The position numbers and the translations under genes are program-made. A stretch of 63,847 nucleotides of DNA, from contig CANQPH010000013.1 in the NCBI GenBank assembly GCA_947625675.1, positions 1 through 63,847 of the forward strand, in the 5' to 3' direction. Below are positions 24,339 through 34,600 of this stretch, piece by piece. This DNA is from an uncultured Acetatifactor sp. (GTDB taxonomy: Bacteria; Bacillota; Clostridia; Lachnospirales; Lachnospiraceae). Below the pieces are notes generated by a model that did not search any database, was not told the DNA's origin, and saw nothing but the letters and a program-made list of their open reading frames with translations. Each line of letters begins with the position of its first letter. Positions within the stretch are counted from its first letter, which is position 1.

Positions 24339-25343
24339 ATGACCATCAGAGAAAGAATGGAACAGTGGGAACAGGAGTACTTGAGCCCTTATGCCATGTT
24401 GAGCGTCAATTCCAAGGGGCGTCAGCGGCCGGAAGAGCAGTGTGACATCCGTCCGGTCTTTCAGCGGGACAGGGACAGGATCATTCATTGTAAATCTTTC
24501 CGCAGACTGAAGGACAAGACCCAGGTGTTTCTCACCCCGGAAGGGGATCATTACCGCACCAGGCTGACCCACACCCTGGAGGTTTCCCAGAATGCCAGGA
24601 CCATCGCCAAGGCCCTGAAGCTGAACGAAGAGCTGGTGGAGGCCATCGCCCTGGGCCACGACCTGGGGCACACGCCCTTTGGCCATGCGGGGGAAAGGGC
24701 CCTAAACCGGGTCTGCCCCTACGGCTTTGAACACAGCGCACAGAGCGTCCGGACCGTGGACTTGCTGGAAAAGGACGGGCAGGGCCTGAATCTGACCTAT
24801 GAGGTGCGGGACGGGATCCTGAATCATCAGACGGTGGGAAAGCCCCATACCCTGGAGGGCAAGATCGTCCGGCTTTCGGACAAGATCGCCTACATACACC
24901 ATGACATGGACGATGCGGTGCGGGCCGGGGTGCTGACGGAAGAGGACGTGCCTGCGGATATCCGGGAGCTTCTGGGGAGCACGCCCAACGAGAGACTGAA
25001 CCATTTCATTCACGACATCGTGATGACCAGCATGGACCGGAACGACATTCTGATGTCGGAGCCCATAGATGCGGCCATGAAGAAGCTGCGGGCCTTCATG
25101 TTTGAACGGGTGTACGTGAACCCGGAGGCCAAAAGCGAGGAAAAGAAAGCGGAGGTGCTGATGGAGACCCTGTATCAGCATTTCCTGAAAAATATCGACG
25201 ATCTGCCGGAGGACTTCCTGAAGCTTCTTTCCGAAGGGGAGCCCAGGGAAAAGGTGGTCTGCGATTACGTGGGAGCCATGAGCGACCGTTTTGCCATCGC
25301 CACCTATGAAAAAATATACATTCCAAAGTCATGGCCGGTATAG
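24339..25343 (+). CDS. dgt: Deoxyguanosinetriphosphate triphosphohydrolase (dGTPase)
   Basis: A 334-aa cytosolic HD-superfamily enzyme that splits dNTPs (classically dGTP) into nucleoside and triphosphate. The metal-binding HD signature is clear: H78 (RLTHTLEV), H107-D108 and H111 (HDLGHTPFGH), with a distal Asp in RLSDKIAYIHHD. The early CKSFRRLKDKTQVF block is family-typical. It stands directly upstream of dnaG, as in many Clostridia, and helps balance dNTP pools. Confidence 0.92.
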   Translation: MTIRERMEQWEQEYLSPYAMLSVNSKGRQRPEEQCDIRPVFQRDRDRIIHCKSFRRLKDKTQVFLTPEGDHYRTRLTHTLEVSQNARTIAKALKLNEELVEAIALGHDLGHTPFGHAGERALNRVCPYGFEHSAQSVRTVDLLEKDGQGLNLTYEVRDGILNHQTVGKPHTLEGKIVRLSDKIAYIHHDMDDAVRAGVLTEEDVPADIRELLGSTPNERLNHFIHDIVMTSMDRNDILMSEPIDAAMKKLRAFMFERVYVNPEAKSEEKKAEVLMETLYQHFLKNIDDLPEDFLKLLSEGEPREKVVCDYVGAMSDRFAIATYEKIYIPKSWPV

Positions 25344-25371
25344 AACGCTATAGAGCGTGGGGAGAGGAAAG

Positions 25372-27159
25372 ATGCGGTATTCGGAGGAACTGGTGGAGGA
25401 AGTCCGGAGCAGGAACGATATCGTGGAAGTGATCTCCGGCTACGTCCGTCTGCAGAGAAAGGGGAACAGCTATTGGGGGCTCTGTCCCTTCCACAATGAA
25501 AAGTCCCCTTCCTTTCACGTGATCGGCGACCGCCAGATGTACCATTGCTTCGGCTGCGGGGCCGGGGGCAACGTGTTTACGTTTTTGATGAACTATGAAA
25601 ATTATACCTTCAAGGAGGCGGTGAAGGCGCTGGCTGATCGGGCCGGCGTGCGGCTCCCGGAAGAGGAAGATACAGAGGAGACTCGGCAGAAGGAGAGCCG
25701 GAGGGCCAGGCTTCTGGCTGTCAACAAAGAGGCGGGGAAATATTTTTACTATCAGCTGCGCAATCCCAGGGGACAGATCGGGTATCAATATCTGCGGGGC
25801 AGGGAGCTGTCCGACGAAACCATTCAGAAGTTCGGCCTGGGCTATGCCGGTAAAAACGGGGCGGAGCTGGTGGACTATCTGCGGAGCAAGGGATTTGAGG
25901 ACGAACTGATCAAGGAGGCCGGGCTGGCTTCTTTCTCGGAAAAAAGGGGTCTGCTCAGTCAGTTTTGGAACAGGGTCATGTTCCCCATCATGGATGTCAA
26001 TCACCGCATCATCGGCTTCGGGGGCCGGGTCATGGGCGCCGGAGAGCCCAAGTATTTGAACTCTCCGGAGACGCCGGTTTTCGATAAGCGCCGGAATCTG
26101 TACGGCTTGAATTTCGCCAGGACCGCCAGAAAGGGCAATATCATCCTCTGCGAGGGGTATATGGACGTGATCGCCATGCATCAGGCGGGCTTTGGGCAGG
26201 CGGTGGCGTCTTTGGGCACGGCCTTTACGGCGGAACAGGCGGTTATCCTCAGGCGCTATACGGACAGCGTGCTGCTGGCCTATGACAGCGACGGGCCGGG
26301 GGTGAAGGCCGCCCTGCGTGGAATCGGCATTCTCCGGGAAGCCGGACTTTCCGCCAGGGTCATCAATATGGAGCCCTACAAGGATCCGGACGAGTTTATA
26401 AAGAATCTGGGCCGGGAAGCCTTTCAGGAACGAATCGACAAGGCGGAGAACAGCTTTTTCTTTGAAATACGGATTTTGGAACGAGACTTCAATATGGACG
26501 ATCCGGAATCCAAGACCAGATTCCACCGGGAGCTCGCCAGGAAGCTGTGCGGCTTTGAAGAGGCGGTGGAACGGGAAAACTACCTGGCGGCCATGGCGGA
26601 GAAATATCAGATCGGTTTCGAGAACCTGAGACGGCTGGTGAGCAGCGAGGCGGCCCGGACGGGATTGGCCAAGCCCATAGAGCGTCCTCGTTCCGGGACA
26701 CAGGGCAAGGGCTCTTCCGGGGAGAATTCTCCCCAGGAAAAAGGCAAAAAGGCCCAGCGGCTTCTGCTCACCTGGCTGGTGGACGAGCCCGGGCTCTACG
26801 GCAAGATATCCCGATACATAACCCCGGAGGATTTCACGGAGGAACTGTACCACAGGGTGGCGGAGAGACTGTTGGAGGAATTGTCCCGGGGGGACTGCAA
26901 TCCGGCGGGCATCATCAGCATGTTTGAAGAGGAAGAGCAGCAGAGGGAGGTTTCTTCCATGTTCAACACAAGCCTCCCCCGGCTGAATACGGCGGCGGAA
27001 CGGGAAAAAGCCTTCAAGGACATTCTTCTTTCCGTGAAAAGGAACGGCTATGAATACCGTATTTCCCAGATGGGAAACGACATGAATGCCCTGAAATGGG
27101 CGATTGAGGGCAAGAAAGAGTTGGAAGAGCTTGCCAAAACGCATATTTCCCTGGAATAA
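25372..27159 (+). CDS. dnaG: DNA primase
   Basis: A 595-aa primase making RNA primers at the replication fork. The CHC2 zinc finger (C38, H41, C59, C62), the RNA-polymerase core, the TOPRIM motif LCEGYMDVIAMHQAG and YDSDGPG are all visible, followed by a C-terminal helicase-binding region. The ATG at 25372 with GGAGAGGA upstream is chosen over an in-frame GTG 15 nt earlier. It is the first gene of the dnaG-rpoD macromolecular-synthesis pair. Confidence 0.95.
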   Translation: MRYSEELVEEVRSRNDIVEVISGYVRLQRKGNSYWGLCPFHNEKSPSFHVIGDRQMYHCFGCGAGGNVFTFLMNYENYTFKEAVKALADRAGVRLPEEEDTEETRQKESRRARLLAVNKEAGKYFYYQLRNPRGQIGYQYLRGRELSDETIQKFGLGYAGKNGAELVDYLRSKGFEDELIKEAGLASFSEKRGLLSQFWNRVMFPIMDVNHRIIGFGGRVMGAGEPKYLNSPETPVFDKRRNLYGLNFARTARKGNIILCEGYMDVIAMHQAGFGQAVASLGTAFTAEQAVILRRYTDSVLLAYDSDGPGVKAALRGIGILREAGLSARVINMEPYKDPDEFIKNLGREAFQERIDKAENSFFFEIRILERDFNMDDPESKTRFHRELARKLCGFEEAVERENYLAAMAEKYQIGFENLRRLVSSEAARTGLAKPIERPRSGTQGKGSSGENSPQEKGKKAQRLLLTWLVDEPGLYGKISRYITPEDFTEELYHRVAERLLEELSRGDCNPAGIISMFEEEEQQREVSSMFNTSLPRLNTAAEREKAFKDILLSVKRNGYEYRISQMGNDMNALKWAIEGKKELEELAKTHISLE

Positions 27160-27228
27160 AGGTTAAAATGAAAGCATGCCGACCGCTCTGCGGCGGCTTG
27201 GTACAATCAGGAAGGATGGAACCAGAAT

Positions 27229-28341
27229 ATGGATGAAAACACACAGGCAAAATTTGATCAGAAGCTGAAGGATCTGCTATCCCTGGCGAAGAAAAAGAAA
27301 AACGTGCTGGAGTACCAGGAAATCAGCGATTTCTTTACGGACATGCCCCTGGAAGAGGAGCAGTTCGAACGGATCCTGGACGAGTTGGAAAAGAACAACG
27401 TGGACGTGCTGCGGGTCACGGATTCTGACGACGTGGATGACGACATTCCCCTTCTGTCCGATGAGGACGAGGTGGATATGGAGAATTTGGATCTCACCAT
27501 TCCGGACGGCATCAGCATCGAAGATCCGGTGCGCATGTACCTGAAGGAGATCGGCAAGGTTCCCCTTTTGTCCGCTGACGAGGAAATCGAACTGGCCAAA
27601 AAGATGGAACTGGGGGACCAGGACGCCAAAAAGCGCCTGGCGGAAGCCAACCTGCGTCTGGTGGTCAGCATCGCCAAGCGTTACGTGGGCCGGGGCATGC
27701 TGTTCCTGGATCTGATTCAGGAGGGCAACCTGGGCCTGATCAAGGCTGTGGAAAAATTCGATTACCGCAAGGGATATAAGTTCTCCACCTATGCCACCTG
27801 GTGGATCCGCCAGGCCATCACCAGGGCCATTGCGGACCAGGCCAGAACCATCCGGATTCCCGTTCATATGGTGGAAACCATCAATAAACTGATCCGCATC
27901 CAGAGACAGCTTCTGCAGGAGCTGGGCAGGGAGCCGTCCCCGGAGGAAATTGCGGATGAAATGAACATGCCCGTGGACCGGGTGAGGGATATTTTGAAAA
28001 TCAGCCAGGAGCCGGTCTCCATGGAGACGCCCATCGGAGAGGAAGAGGACAGTCACCTGGGGGATTTCATCCAGGACGACAACGTGCCGGTGCCTGCGGA
28101 TGCGGCGGCCTTTACCCTGCTGAAGGAGCAGCTGGTGGAGGTGCTGGGCACTCTGACGGAGCGGGAACAGAAGGTGCTGCGCCTGCGGTTCGGCCTGGAC
28201 GACGGGAGGGCCCGCACCCTGGAAGAGGTGGGCAAGGAATTCAAGGTCACCAGGGAGCGGATCCGTCAGATTGAAGCCAAGGCCCTGCGGAAACTGCGCC
28301 ATCCCAGCCGCAGCCGGAAGCTGAAGGATTATCTGGATTGA
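27229..28341 (+). CDS. rpoD: RNA polymerase primary sigma factor (sigma-70/SigA)
   Basis: A 370-aa housekeeping sigma factor. It has region 1.1 at the N-terminus, region 1.2 ([16 protein letters not shown]), region 2 ([30 protein letters not shown] and [13 protein letters not shown]), region 3, and region 4 with the HTH ([30 protein letters not shown]). The length is normal for Bacillota. A small hairpin lies in the 70-nt gap after dnaG. The next gene overlaps or nearly abuts its stop. Confidence 0.97.
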   Translation: MDENTQAKFDQKLKDLLSLAKKKKNVLEYQEISDFFTDMPLEEEQFERILDELEKNNVDVLRVTDSDDVDDDIPLLSDEDEVDMENLDLTIPDGISIEDPVRMYLKEIGKVPLLSADEEIELAKKMELGDQDAKKRLAEANLRLVVSIAKRYVGRGMLFLDLIQEGNLGLIKAVEKFDYRKGYKFSTYATWWIRQAITRAIADQARTIRIPVHMVETINKLIRIQRQLLQELGREPSPEEIADEMNMPVDRVRDILKISQEPVSMETPIGEEEDSHLGDFIQDDNVPVPADAAAFTLLKEQLVEVLGTLTEREQKVLRLRFGLDDGRARTLEEVGKEFKVTRERIRQIEAKALRKLRHPSRSRKLKDYLD

Positions 28342-28355
28342 GCGAGTGCCTGGGA

Positions 28356-29078
28356 ATGAAGGGAGAAGTGGAACTATCGGTCAGGCTGCGGAGCCTGGCG
28401 GAGCTGGTGACGGCGGGAAATTGCGTCTGCGACGTGGGCTGCGACCATGGGTTTTTGTCCATTTATCTGGTGCAGAAAAAAATTGCGCCGAAGGCCATCG
28501 CCATGGATCTGCGGGAGGGCCCCCTGTCCCGGGCCAGGGAGCATATCAGGGATTGGGGCCTGGAGGATTACATAGAGACCCGTCTGTCGGACGGGGTGGA
28601 AGCGTTGGAGCCCGGGGAGGCCCAGTCCCTGGTCTGCGCCGGAATGGGCGGACGGCTGATGAGGAAGATCCTGACGGAAGGCCGGGAAAAATGTGAGAAG
28701 CTGCGGGAGCTGATCTTGCAGCCCCAGTCGGAAGTGAAGGAATTCCGGGCGTTTTTGCGCCGGGAAGGATACCGGATCGCAGAAGAAAAAATGGTGGAAG
28801 AGGATGGGAAGTTTTATTTCCTGATGAAGGCGATTCCCGGAAAGGGACTCGCATCGGAGAGGGCCTTATATGATGCTTTCGGAGAACAGCTGCTCCTGCG
28901 TAAGGATCCGGTGCTCCGCCGCTTCCTTTTTTCCCGAAAAGGGGCCTTGGAGGAGATCCTGGAGCAGCTGGAAGGGCAGGCCGGAGAAAAGGCGCTGCTC
29001 AGAAAGCGGGAGATAGAGCGGGAGCTGGAAGAGATCCGGGAGGCTTTGCGGTATTTCAGGGAGGAGGTATTGACATGA
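28356..29078 (+). CDS. trmK: tRNA (adenine(22)-N1)-methyltransferase
   Basis: A 240-aa SAM-dependent enzyme methylating A22 of tRNA. It has the Rossmann motif VCDVGCDHGFLSIYL, the acidic AMDLREGPL, and MGGRLMRKIL followed by LILQPQSEVKEFRAFL, all typical of TrmK. A coiled-coil-like tail rich in Glu/Arg ends the protein. ATG 28356 is preferred; a TTG overlapping the rpoD stop is in frame 18 nt upstream. The rpoD-trmK order is common in Bacillota. Confidence 0.88.
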   Translation: MKGEVELSVRLRSLAELVTAGNCVCDVGCDHGFLSIYLVQKKIAPKAIAMDLREGPLSRAREHIRDWGLEDYIETRLSDGVEALEPGEAQSLVCAGMGGRLMRKILTEGREKCEKLRELILQPQSEVKEFRAFLRREGYRIAEEKMVEEDGKFYFLMKAIPGKGLASERALYDAFGEQLLLRKDPVLRRFLFSRKGALEEILEQLEGQAGEKALLRKREIERELEEIREALRYFREEVLT

Positions 29079-30730
29079 TTAAAGTGAAAATAGAAGGAGA
29101 GGAACGGGAGTATCTGCAGGGTACAACCTATGAGACCATTGCGGCGGATTATCAGGAGAAGTACGGCGGCCTGATCGGTCTGGTGCTGGTGGACGGCAAG
29201 ATCAGGGAATTGTTCAAAAGGCTGCAGAGACCCTGCGAGATCCGTTTCCTGACCCTGGGGGACGATATCGGCTATAAGACTTACGTCCGCACGGCCACCA
29301 TGCTTTTCTTGAAGGCGGTGTATGATGTGTTCGGACCGGAAGCCGCCCAGGCCGCCCGGGTGGAATACACCATCGGCCAGGGCCATTACATCTGCGCCCA
29401 GGGCCAGGTGCCCCCTACGGAGGAAAGCGCTTCCCTGCTGAAGGAGAAAATGTGGGATCTGGTGGAGCGGCGGGTTCCTTTCTTGAAAAGCTCCTACCCC
29501 CTGGAAGAAGCCATGGAACTATTCCGGCGGCAGGGAATGAAGGACAAGGAGAGGCTGTTCCGGTACCGGCGAAGCTCTGCGGTGAATATCTATGAAATGG
29601 AAGGCTACTATGATTATTACTATGGGTATATGCTGCCCAATGCTGGATATGTGAAGCATTTCGACGTGATCCCCTACGAAGAGGGCTTCCTGCTGCTGCT
29701 CCCGGACAAGAAGGCTCCCACGGTGGTGGAAGAGTTTCAGGAGAGGAAGAAGCTGTTCCACACCCTGCAGGAATCGGATCTGTGGGGCAGAAGGGTGGGA
29801 CTGGAGACCGTGGGCGAAATGAACGACCGGATCTGCCAGGGAGGCCTGAGCGACCTGATCCTGGTGCAGGAGGCGGAGCAGGAGCGGCGGATCGGGGAGA
29901 TCGCCAAGGAAATCGCCAACCGGGAGGGCGTGAAGTTCGTCATGATCGCCGGGCCTTCTTCTTCCGGCAAGACCACCTTTTCCCACAGACTATCCATCCA
30001 GCTTCGGACCCTGGGGCTGACCCCTCACCCCATCGCCCTGGACGATTATTTCGTCAATCGGGAGGATACCCCTCTGGATGAAAACGGCGACTACAATTTC
30101 GAGTGCCTGGAAGCCATCGACGTGAAAAAATTCAACGACGACATGAGCAGGCTCTTGCGGGGCGAGCGGGTGGAGCTGCCCACCTTCAATTTCAAGATCG
30201 GCAGGCGGGAATATCACGGGAATTACAAGAAACTGGAGCCCGGGGACGTGCTGGTGATCGAGGGGATTCATGGATTGAATGAAAAAATGTCCTATTCCCT
30301 GCCGGAGGAAAGCAAATATAAGATTTACATCAGCGCCCTGACCAGCATCAACGTGGACGGCCACAACCGGATCCCTACCACTGACGGACGGCTCCTGCGC
30401 AGGATGGTCCGGGACGCCAGGACCCGGGGCACCAGCGCCAGGAGGACCATTGAAATGTGGCCTTCCGTGCGCCGGGGGGAGGAGGAGAACATCTTCCCGT
30501 ATCAGGAAGAAGCGGACGCCATGTTCAATTCCGCCTTGATCTACGAGCTGGCGGTGCTGAAGCAATATGCGGAGCCTCTGCTTTTCGGCATCGGGAAGGA
30601 CGTGCCGGAATATTATGAGGCCAAGCGGCTGTTGAAGTTCCTGGATTATTTCCTGGGGGTCAGCAGCGAAAGCATCCCCAACAACTCCATCTGCCGGGAA
30701 TTTATCGGGGGAAGCTGTTTTAATGTGTAA
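29075..30730 (+). CDS. Uridine-kinase-like nucleoside kinase with N-terminal TGS-type region
   Basis: A 551-aa protein. The first 60 residues are TGS/ubiquitin-like (IKVKIEGEEREYLQGTTYE). A threonyl-tRNA-synthetase-like second domain follows (EYTIGQGHYI, AMELFRRQGMKDKERLF). A P-loop kinase domain starts near residue 290 (GPSSSGKTTFSHRL) with LDDYFVNREDTP as the substrate lid, as in Udk. Such fusions are common in Bacillota and are annotated as nucleoside kinases; the substrate is not certain. The start overlaps the trmK stop (ATGA). Confidence 0.85.
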   Translation: MIKVKIEGEEREYLQGTTYETIAADYQEKYGGLIGLVLVDGKIRELFKRLQRPCEIRFLTLGDDIGYKTYVRTATMLFLKAVYDVFGPEAAQAARVEYTIGQGHYICAQGQVPPTEESASLLKEKMWDLVERRVPFLKSSYPLEEAMELFRRQGMKDKERLFRYRRSSAVNIYEMEGYYDYYYGYMLPNAGYVKHFDVIPYEEGFLLLLPDKKAPTVVEEFQERKKLFHTLQESDLWGRRVGLETVGEMNDRICQGGLSDLILVQEAEQERRIGEIAKEIANREGVKFVMIAGPSSSGKTTFSHRLSIQLRTLGLTPHPIALDDYFVNREDTPLDENGDYNFECLEAIDVKKFNDDMSRLLRGERVELPTFNFKIGRREYHGNYKKLEPGDVLVIEGIHGLNEKMSYSLPEESKYKIYISALTSINVDGHNRIPTTDGRLLRRMVRDARTRGTSARRTIEMWPSVRRGEEENIFPYQEEADAMFNSALIYELAVLKQYAEPLLFGIGKDVPEYYEAKRLLKFLDYFLGVSSESIPNNSICREFIGGSCFNV

Positions 30731-30754
30731 AATACATGAAGAATGATTTTATAG

Positions 30755-30798
30755 GAAGCCTTGGGAAAACGGTATCCGTTTTCCGGGGCTTTCTTTTT
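30755..30798 (+). terminator. Terminator of the housekeeping operon
   Basis: GAAGCC..GGGAAAACGG pairs with CCGTTTTCC..GGCTTTC, followed by TTTTT. The AT-rich 180 nt that follow contain nothing recognisable before the next promoter. Confidence 0.85.
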
Positions 30799-30978
30799 GC
30801 GTGATTTTTGTCTGATATTTGTCCGGCATCTGCATGACTTTTGCCCGACATTTCTTTCCCTTTTCCTTTCTTTGTGCGCATCGTCAAAAATATATCAATT
30901 TATGCATGAAACGAATCGATTAATTATTTTTTAAAATATATACAAAATGACGAATATATTAAAAACATGAAAAAAATA

Positions 30979-31024
30979 TTGACAATATATGAGATAAATG
31001 TTATTCTATGATTAGAAACGTTTC
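30979..31024 (+). promoter_or_regulatory. Promoter and LacI-type operator of the glycan locus
   Basis: TTGACA (30979-30984), 17 nt, TATTCT (31002-31007). The palindrome GAAACGTTTC (31015-31024) covers the expected transcription start. This is the canonical LacI/GalR-type operator core. The likely repressor is the LacI protein encoded at 51357. Confidence 0.8.
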
Positions 31025-31075
31025 AAGTATTTTTATCCTATGGCTTCGTTAGGAGAACGCATGAAGGAGAACATC

Positions 31076-34000
31076 ATGTTTGAGACCAGACAATCTAGCA
31101 TCCCCCTCCTGCATTTTGGAGAAGAAGCCTCCTATTCCTTTTTGGAAACGGGGGATATTTACGAATTCAGAAGAACCCATTTCCTGATCAATCAGCTCCA
31201 GACGGGACTGACGGAAGAATCTGTTCAAAATATTTATCTGAGAATCTATGAAGAAGGAAACCCCATCCGCCTTTATCCCTTGACGGGGTCGGCCGCTTTC
31301 GCCGCACCGGAGGTGCGGAAGGGGAAATTGTACTGCGGCGACCACCTGCTTCGGTTTGAAACGGAAGCGGAGGGAATCCGCTGCAGGGTGGATTTCCTGC
31401 CAGGAGAGGTGAACCGGCAAAGCGGGGATCGGGAGAACATCTGGTTCTGGCAGGTGAGCCTGGAGGGAAAGGGGAAGCTCTGTGACCTGGTGTACCTGCA
31501 GGATCTGGGAGTGGCGGACGAAGGCGCCCTGCGGTCCAACATCCTGTATCAGAGTCAGTATCTGGGCCACCATATCCAGGAAGGAAAATGTGGGTACCGC
31601 ATGGCTTCCCGGCAGAACATGGAGCAGGGAGGCTCCTACCCTATGGTGCAGCAAGGGTGCCTGGATGCCAGGATCGTCTCCTACGCCACGGACGCCTTTC
31701 AGATTTTCGGCAGGGCCAACAGGAAGGAGCGCTGTCCCAGGGCTTTGTACAGGGAGATGCTCCCGGGAGAAGTGTATCAGTACGAGCTTGCCTGTGCCGC
31801 CCTGCAGACCGAGAAATTCCGGCTGGAGGGGGAGAAGCAAGTCACCTTTTATGGCTATTTCTGCACGGACTGCCAGGATCCGGACGATCAGGAAGTCAGG
31901 GAAGAGCGGGCGGCGAAGGCTCTTGCCCTTCTTGCCCGTACCGAAGAAGGCCTTCGTCCGGTGAAGGTTGTGAGGAGAAGCGTCGCTTTCGGGGTTCCCT
32001 ATGCGTCCCCGGCCTTCACCCCGGACGAGGTGGAACGGCTTTTCCCGGAGCGCAGGCTGGAGGAAAAGGAAGGGGAAGAACTGCTCAGTTTCTTTGCAGG
32101 AGAGCACAGGCACGTGGTGCTTCAGGAGAAGGATGTGCGGACGGAGCGGTTTCACGGGCATATCCTGGTGACCCTTCCGAACAGTGAAAAAGTGGACAAG
32201 GAACTGCTTGCGGCCACGAATTACATGCACGGAATCTTCGCCAGCCAGTTGGTGGTGGGCAACGTGGACAGCAATCCCCTTCTGGACGGAGTCAGGGATT
32301 CCCTGAATCTCCACACGAAGCAGGGACTGCGGATTTTCCTGCGGCAGTCTTCTTCGGAAGGAAGCTATCATCTGCTGACCATGCCGGCGGCCTATGAGAT
32401 GGGTCTGGATTATTCCCGATGGTATTACAAGCTGCCGGAGGATCTGTTGACCGTGACGTCCTTCGTGGCGGCCGGGGAAAATGCCTTTACCCTGCAGATT
32501 GCCAGTGAAGGCAGCAGAGAATATGAATATTTGATCCGGATGTCCCTGGCCCTTGGCGGTTCCGGGGCGGAAGGAGGGGTTCAGTCCCGGGAGACGGGAG
32601 AGGGACTGGTGCTCCGCCCGGGCAGCGGGAAGCCTTCCTGCCAGTATTATCCGGAATTGGAATATACCCTGAGCCTTATGGAGGGCGAGGGGGAATTTCT
32701 GACCGACAGCTGCTTCTATGAGGATGGAGAGGATCGGGACGCCTCCCTTCTGGCCCTGCGGGCGACCGGGGAGCGGGTGAATCTTCTGATCCGGGGTACC
32801 TTGGGAGAAAAAGAGGCGGCGCCTCGGAAAATATACGATCTCGGGGAAGAGGAGAAGAAGTTTTTATCTTTTTATAAAGAATTCCTGGGGAATCTGTTCC
32901 TGGAAGGCGGTCCCGGGGAGGAGGGAACGGAGCGGCTGAACGAACTGGCGGCCTGGTTCCTGCATGACGCCCTGATTCATTTCGCAGCGCCTCACGGTCT
33001 GGAACAGTCCGGCGGGGCGGCCTGGGGAACCAGGGACGTGTGTCAGGGGCCCATGGAGCTGTTCTTGACCACGGGACATTTCGCCCTGGCCAGGCACACC
33101 CTGCTGGAGATCTTTGCCCACCAGAACCGCAGTTCCGGAGAATGGCCTCAGTATTTTATGTTTGACCGTTACCCTTATGCGGCGGGGGACTGCCATGGAG
33201 ACGTGGTCTTCTGGCCCCTGAAGAGTTTGGGGGATTATCTGGAGGCCACGGGAGATTATGAGATTCTGGCCTGTCAGGCGCCTTATCGGGAGGATGCAGG
33301 CTGCGAAAGTCTGCTGGAGCATGTGGGCAGGGCGGTGGAGAACGTGGAAAGCCGTTTCCTCCAGGGCACCTTCCTGGTGAATTATGCGGGGGGCGACTGG
33401 GATGACACCCTCCAGCCTTCCCGGCCGGAATGGAAGGAGAAGCTGTGCAGCGCCTGGACCCAGGCTCTGGCCTGTCAGGTGATGGAGCTTCTGGGCGAAC
33501 AGCTTGCAACGGTGGAGAAAGAGGAAGCCCGCAGGCTAAAGGAGCTGGCGGAGAACATGAGGAAGGATTTCCGGCGCTATTTGGTGAAGGACGGAGTGAT
33601 CGCCGGTTTTATCTTGATGGACGGCCCGGAAGAAATCCAATATCTTCTGCATCCCCTGGATGAGATCACCGGCGTCACCCTGAGACTCCTGCCTCTGACC
33701 CGGAGCGTCATCGCCGGAATCGCCGATCCCGACCTGGCTAAGAGCAATCTGCAGCTGATCGAGAAGGAGTTGGATTTTCCGGACGGCGTGAGACTGATGA
33801 ACCGTCCCACGGAATACAGGGGAGGAATCTCCGTTTATTTCAAACGGGCGGAGCAGGCGGCCAACGTGGGCCGGGAAGTGGGGCTTTTGTATGTGCACGC
33901 CCACATCCGTTATTTGGAAGCCCTGGCCAAAATGGGAGAGGGAGAGAAGCTTTGGAAAGGCCTGCTGAAGGTGAATCCGATCCTGATCCGGGAAAGCGTT

Positions 34001-34456
34001 CCCTGTGCCGGGCTCAGGCAGTCCAACGCTTATTTCAGCAGTTCGGATGCGGACTTTAAGGACAGATATGAATTCAGCGCTCGTTTTGAAGAGCTTCGGA
34101 CCGGAACGGTGACGTTGAAGGGAGGCTGGAAAGTCTATTCCAGCGGCCCGGGCATTTATCTCACCCGCCTGATTCGGGATCTGTTGGGCATCCGGCTCCG
34201 CAGGGATCGGGTGATTCTGGATCCGGTGTTGCCCAAGGCCGCTTCGGGCTGGAAGGTGCATGTCACTTTGTGGAACAAACCCTGCGTCCTTTGCCTTCAG
34301 ACAGGGCGGAAGGGATATGGAGCCAGGAGACTGCTGGCCGGGGGCCGGGAACTGGAGGCCCTTAGGCAGGAGGATCTTTACCGGGAGGGCGGAATCGTCC
34401 TGACGAGGGAGGAATGGGAAAGTCTCCCGGAGGAAATTCTGGTGGAAACCTTTTAA
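31076..34456 (+). CDS. GH94-type phosphorylase, 1,2-beta-oligoglucan phosphorylase-like
   Basis: About 1,126 aa, cytosolic, no signal peptide. The C-terminal half is an (alpha/alpha)6 barrel with GGDWDDTLQPSRP around residue 773; its Asp matches the general acid of GH94. The unusual length, against about 800 for cellobiose phosphorylase, and the architecture match 1,2-beta-oligoglucan phosphorylases (about 1,100 aa; Listeria innocua and Lachnoclostridium types), which convert sophoro-oligosaccharides and phosphate to alpha-glucose 1-phosphate. ATG 31076 has AAGGAG at the best spacing; in-frame ATGs at 31040 and 31061 exist. It is the first gene after the LacI operator. Linkage specificity is inferred from length and neighbours. 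Confidence 0.75.
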   Translation: MFETRQSSIPLLHFGEEASYSFLETGDIYEFRRTHFLINQLQTGLTEESVQNIYLRIYEEGNPIRLYPLTGSAAFAAPEVRKGKLYCGDHLLRFETEAEGIRCRVDFLPGEVNRQSGDRENIWFWQVSLEGKGKLCDLVYLQDLGVADEGALRSNILYQSQYLGHHIQEGKCGYRMASRQNMEQGGSYPMVQQGCLDARIVSYATDAFQIFGRANRKERCPRALYREMLPGEVYQYELACAALQTEKFRLEGEKQVTFYGYFCTDCQDPDDQEVREERAAKALALLARTEEGLRPVKVVRRSVAFGVPYASPAFTPDEVERLFPERRLEEKEGEELLSFFAGEHRHVVLQEKDVRTERFHGHILVTLPNSEKVDKELLAATNYMHGIFASQLVVGNVDSNPLLDGVRDSLNLHTKQGLRIFLRQSSSEGSYHLLTMPAAYEMGLDYSRWYYKLPEDLLTVTSFVAAGENAFTLQIASEGSREYEYLIRMSLALGGSGAEGGVQSRETGEGLVLRPGSGKPSCQYYPELEYTLSLMEGEGEFLTDSCFYEDGEDRDASLLALRATGERVNLLIRGTLGEKEAAPRKIYDLGEEEKKFLSFYKEFLGNLFLEGGPGEEGTERLNELAAWFLHDALIHFAAPHGLEQSGGAAWGTRDVCQGPMELFLTTGHFALARHTLLEIFAHQNRSSGEWPQYFMFDRYPYAAGDCHGDVVFWPLKSLGDYLEATGDYEILACQAPYREDAGCESLLEHVGRAVENVESRFLQGTFLVNYAGGDWDDTLQPSRPEWKEKLCSAWTQALACQVMELLGEQLATVEKEEARRLKELAENMRKDFRRYLVKDGVIAGFILMDGPEEIQYLLHPLDEITGVTLRLLPLTRSVIAGIADPDLAKSNLQLIEKELDFPDGVRLMNRPTEYRGGISVYFKRAEQAANVGREVGLLYVHAHIRYLEALAKMGEGEKLWKGLLKVNPILIRESVPCAGLRQSNAYFSSSDADFKDRYEFSARFEELRTGTVTLKGGWKVYSSGPGIYLTRLIRDLLGIRLRRDRVILDPVLPKAASGWKVHVTLWNKPCVLCLQTGRKGYGARRLLAGGRELEALRQEDLYREGGIVLTREEWESLPEEILVETF

Positions 34457-34505
34457 AACGGAGGGCGGGGGAAGCCGCCGGGTCGGGCTCCGCAGCTGTA
34501 TCGCA

Positions 34506-34575
34506 AAACGTCGTATTTTAAAGAGTAAGCCGGAATTTGTTGTATAGAAACGTACAGCAAATAAACGTCGTATTT
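34506..34575 (+). repeat. 13-bp direct repeat in the gap before the GH144-type gene
   Basis: AAACGTCGTATTT occurs at 34506-34518 and 34563-34575, 57 bp apart. A short GCCGC hairpin lies just before the next start codon. The function is unknown; it could be a regulator site. Confidence 0.6.
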
Positions 34576-34600
34576 CGAAAAGTCCGCCGCAGGCGGCAGA

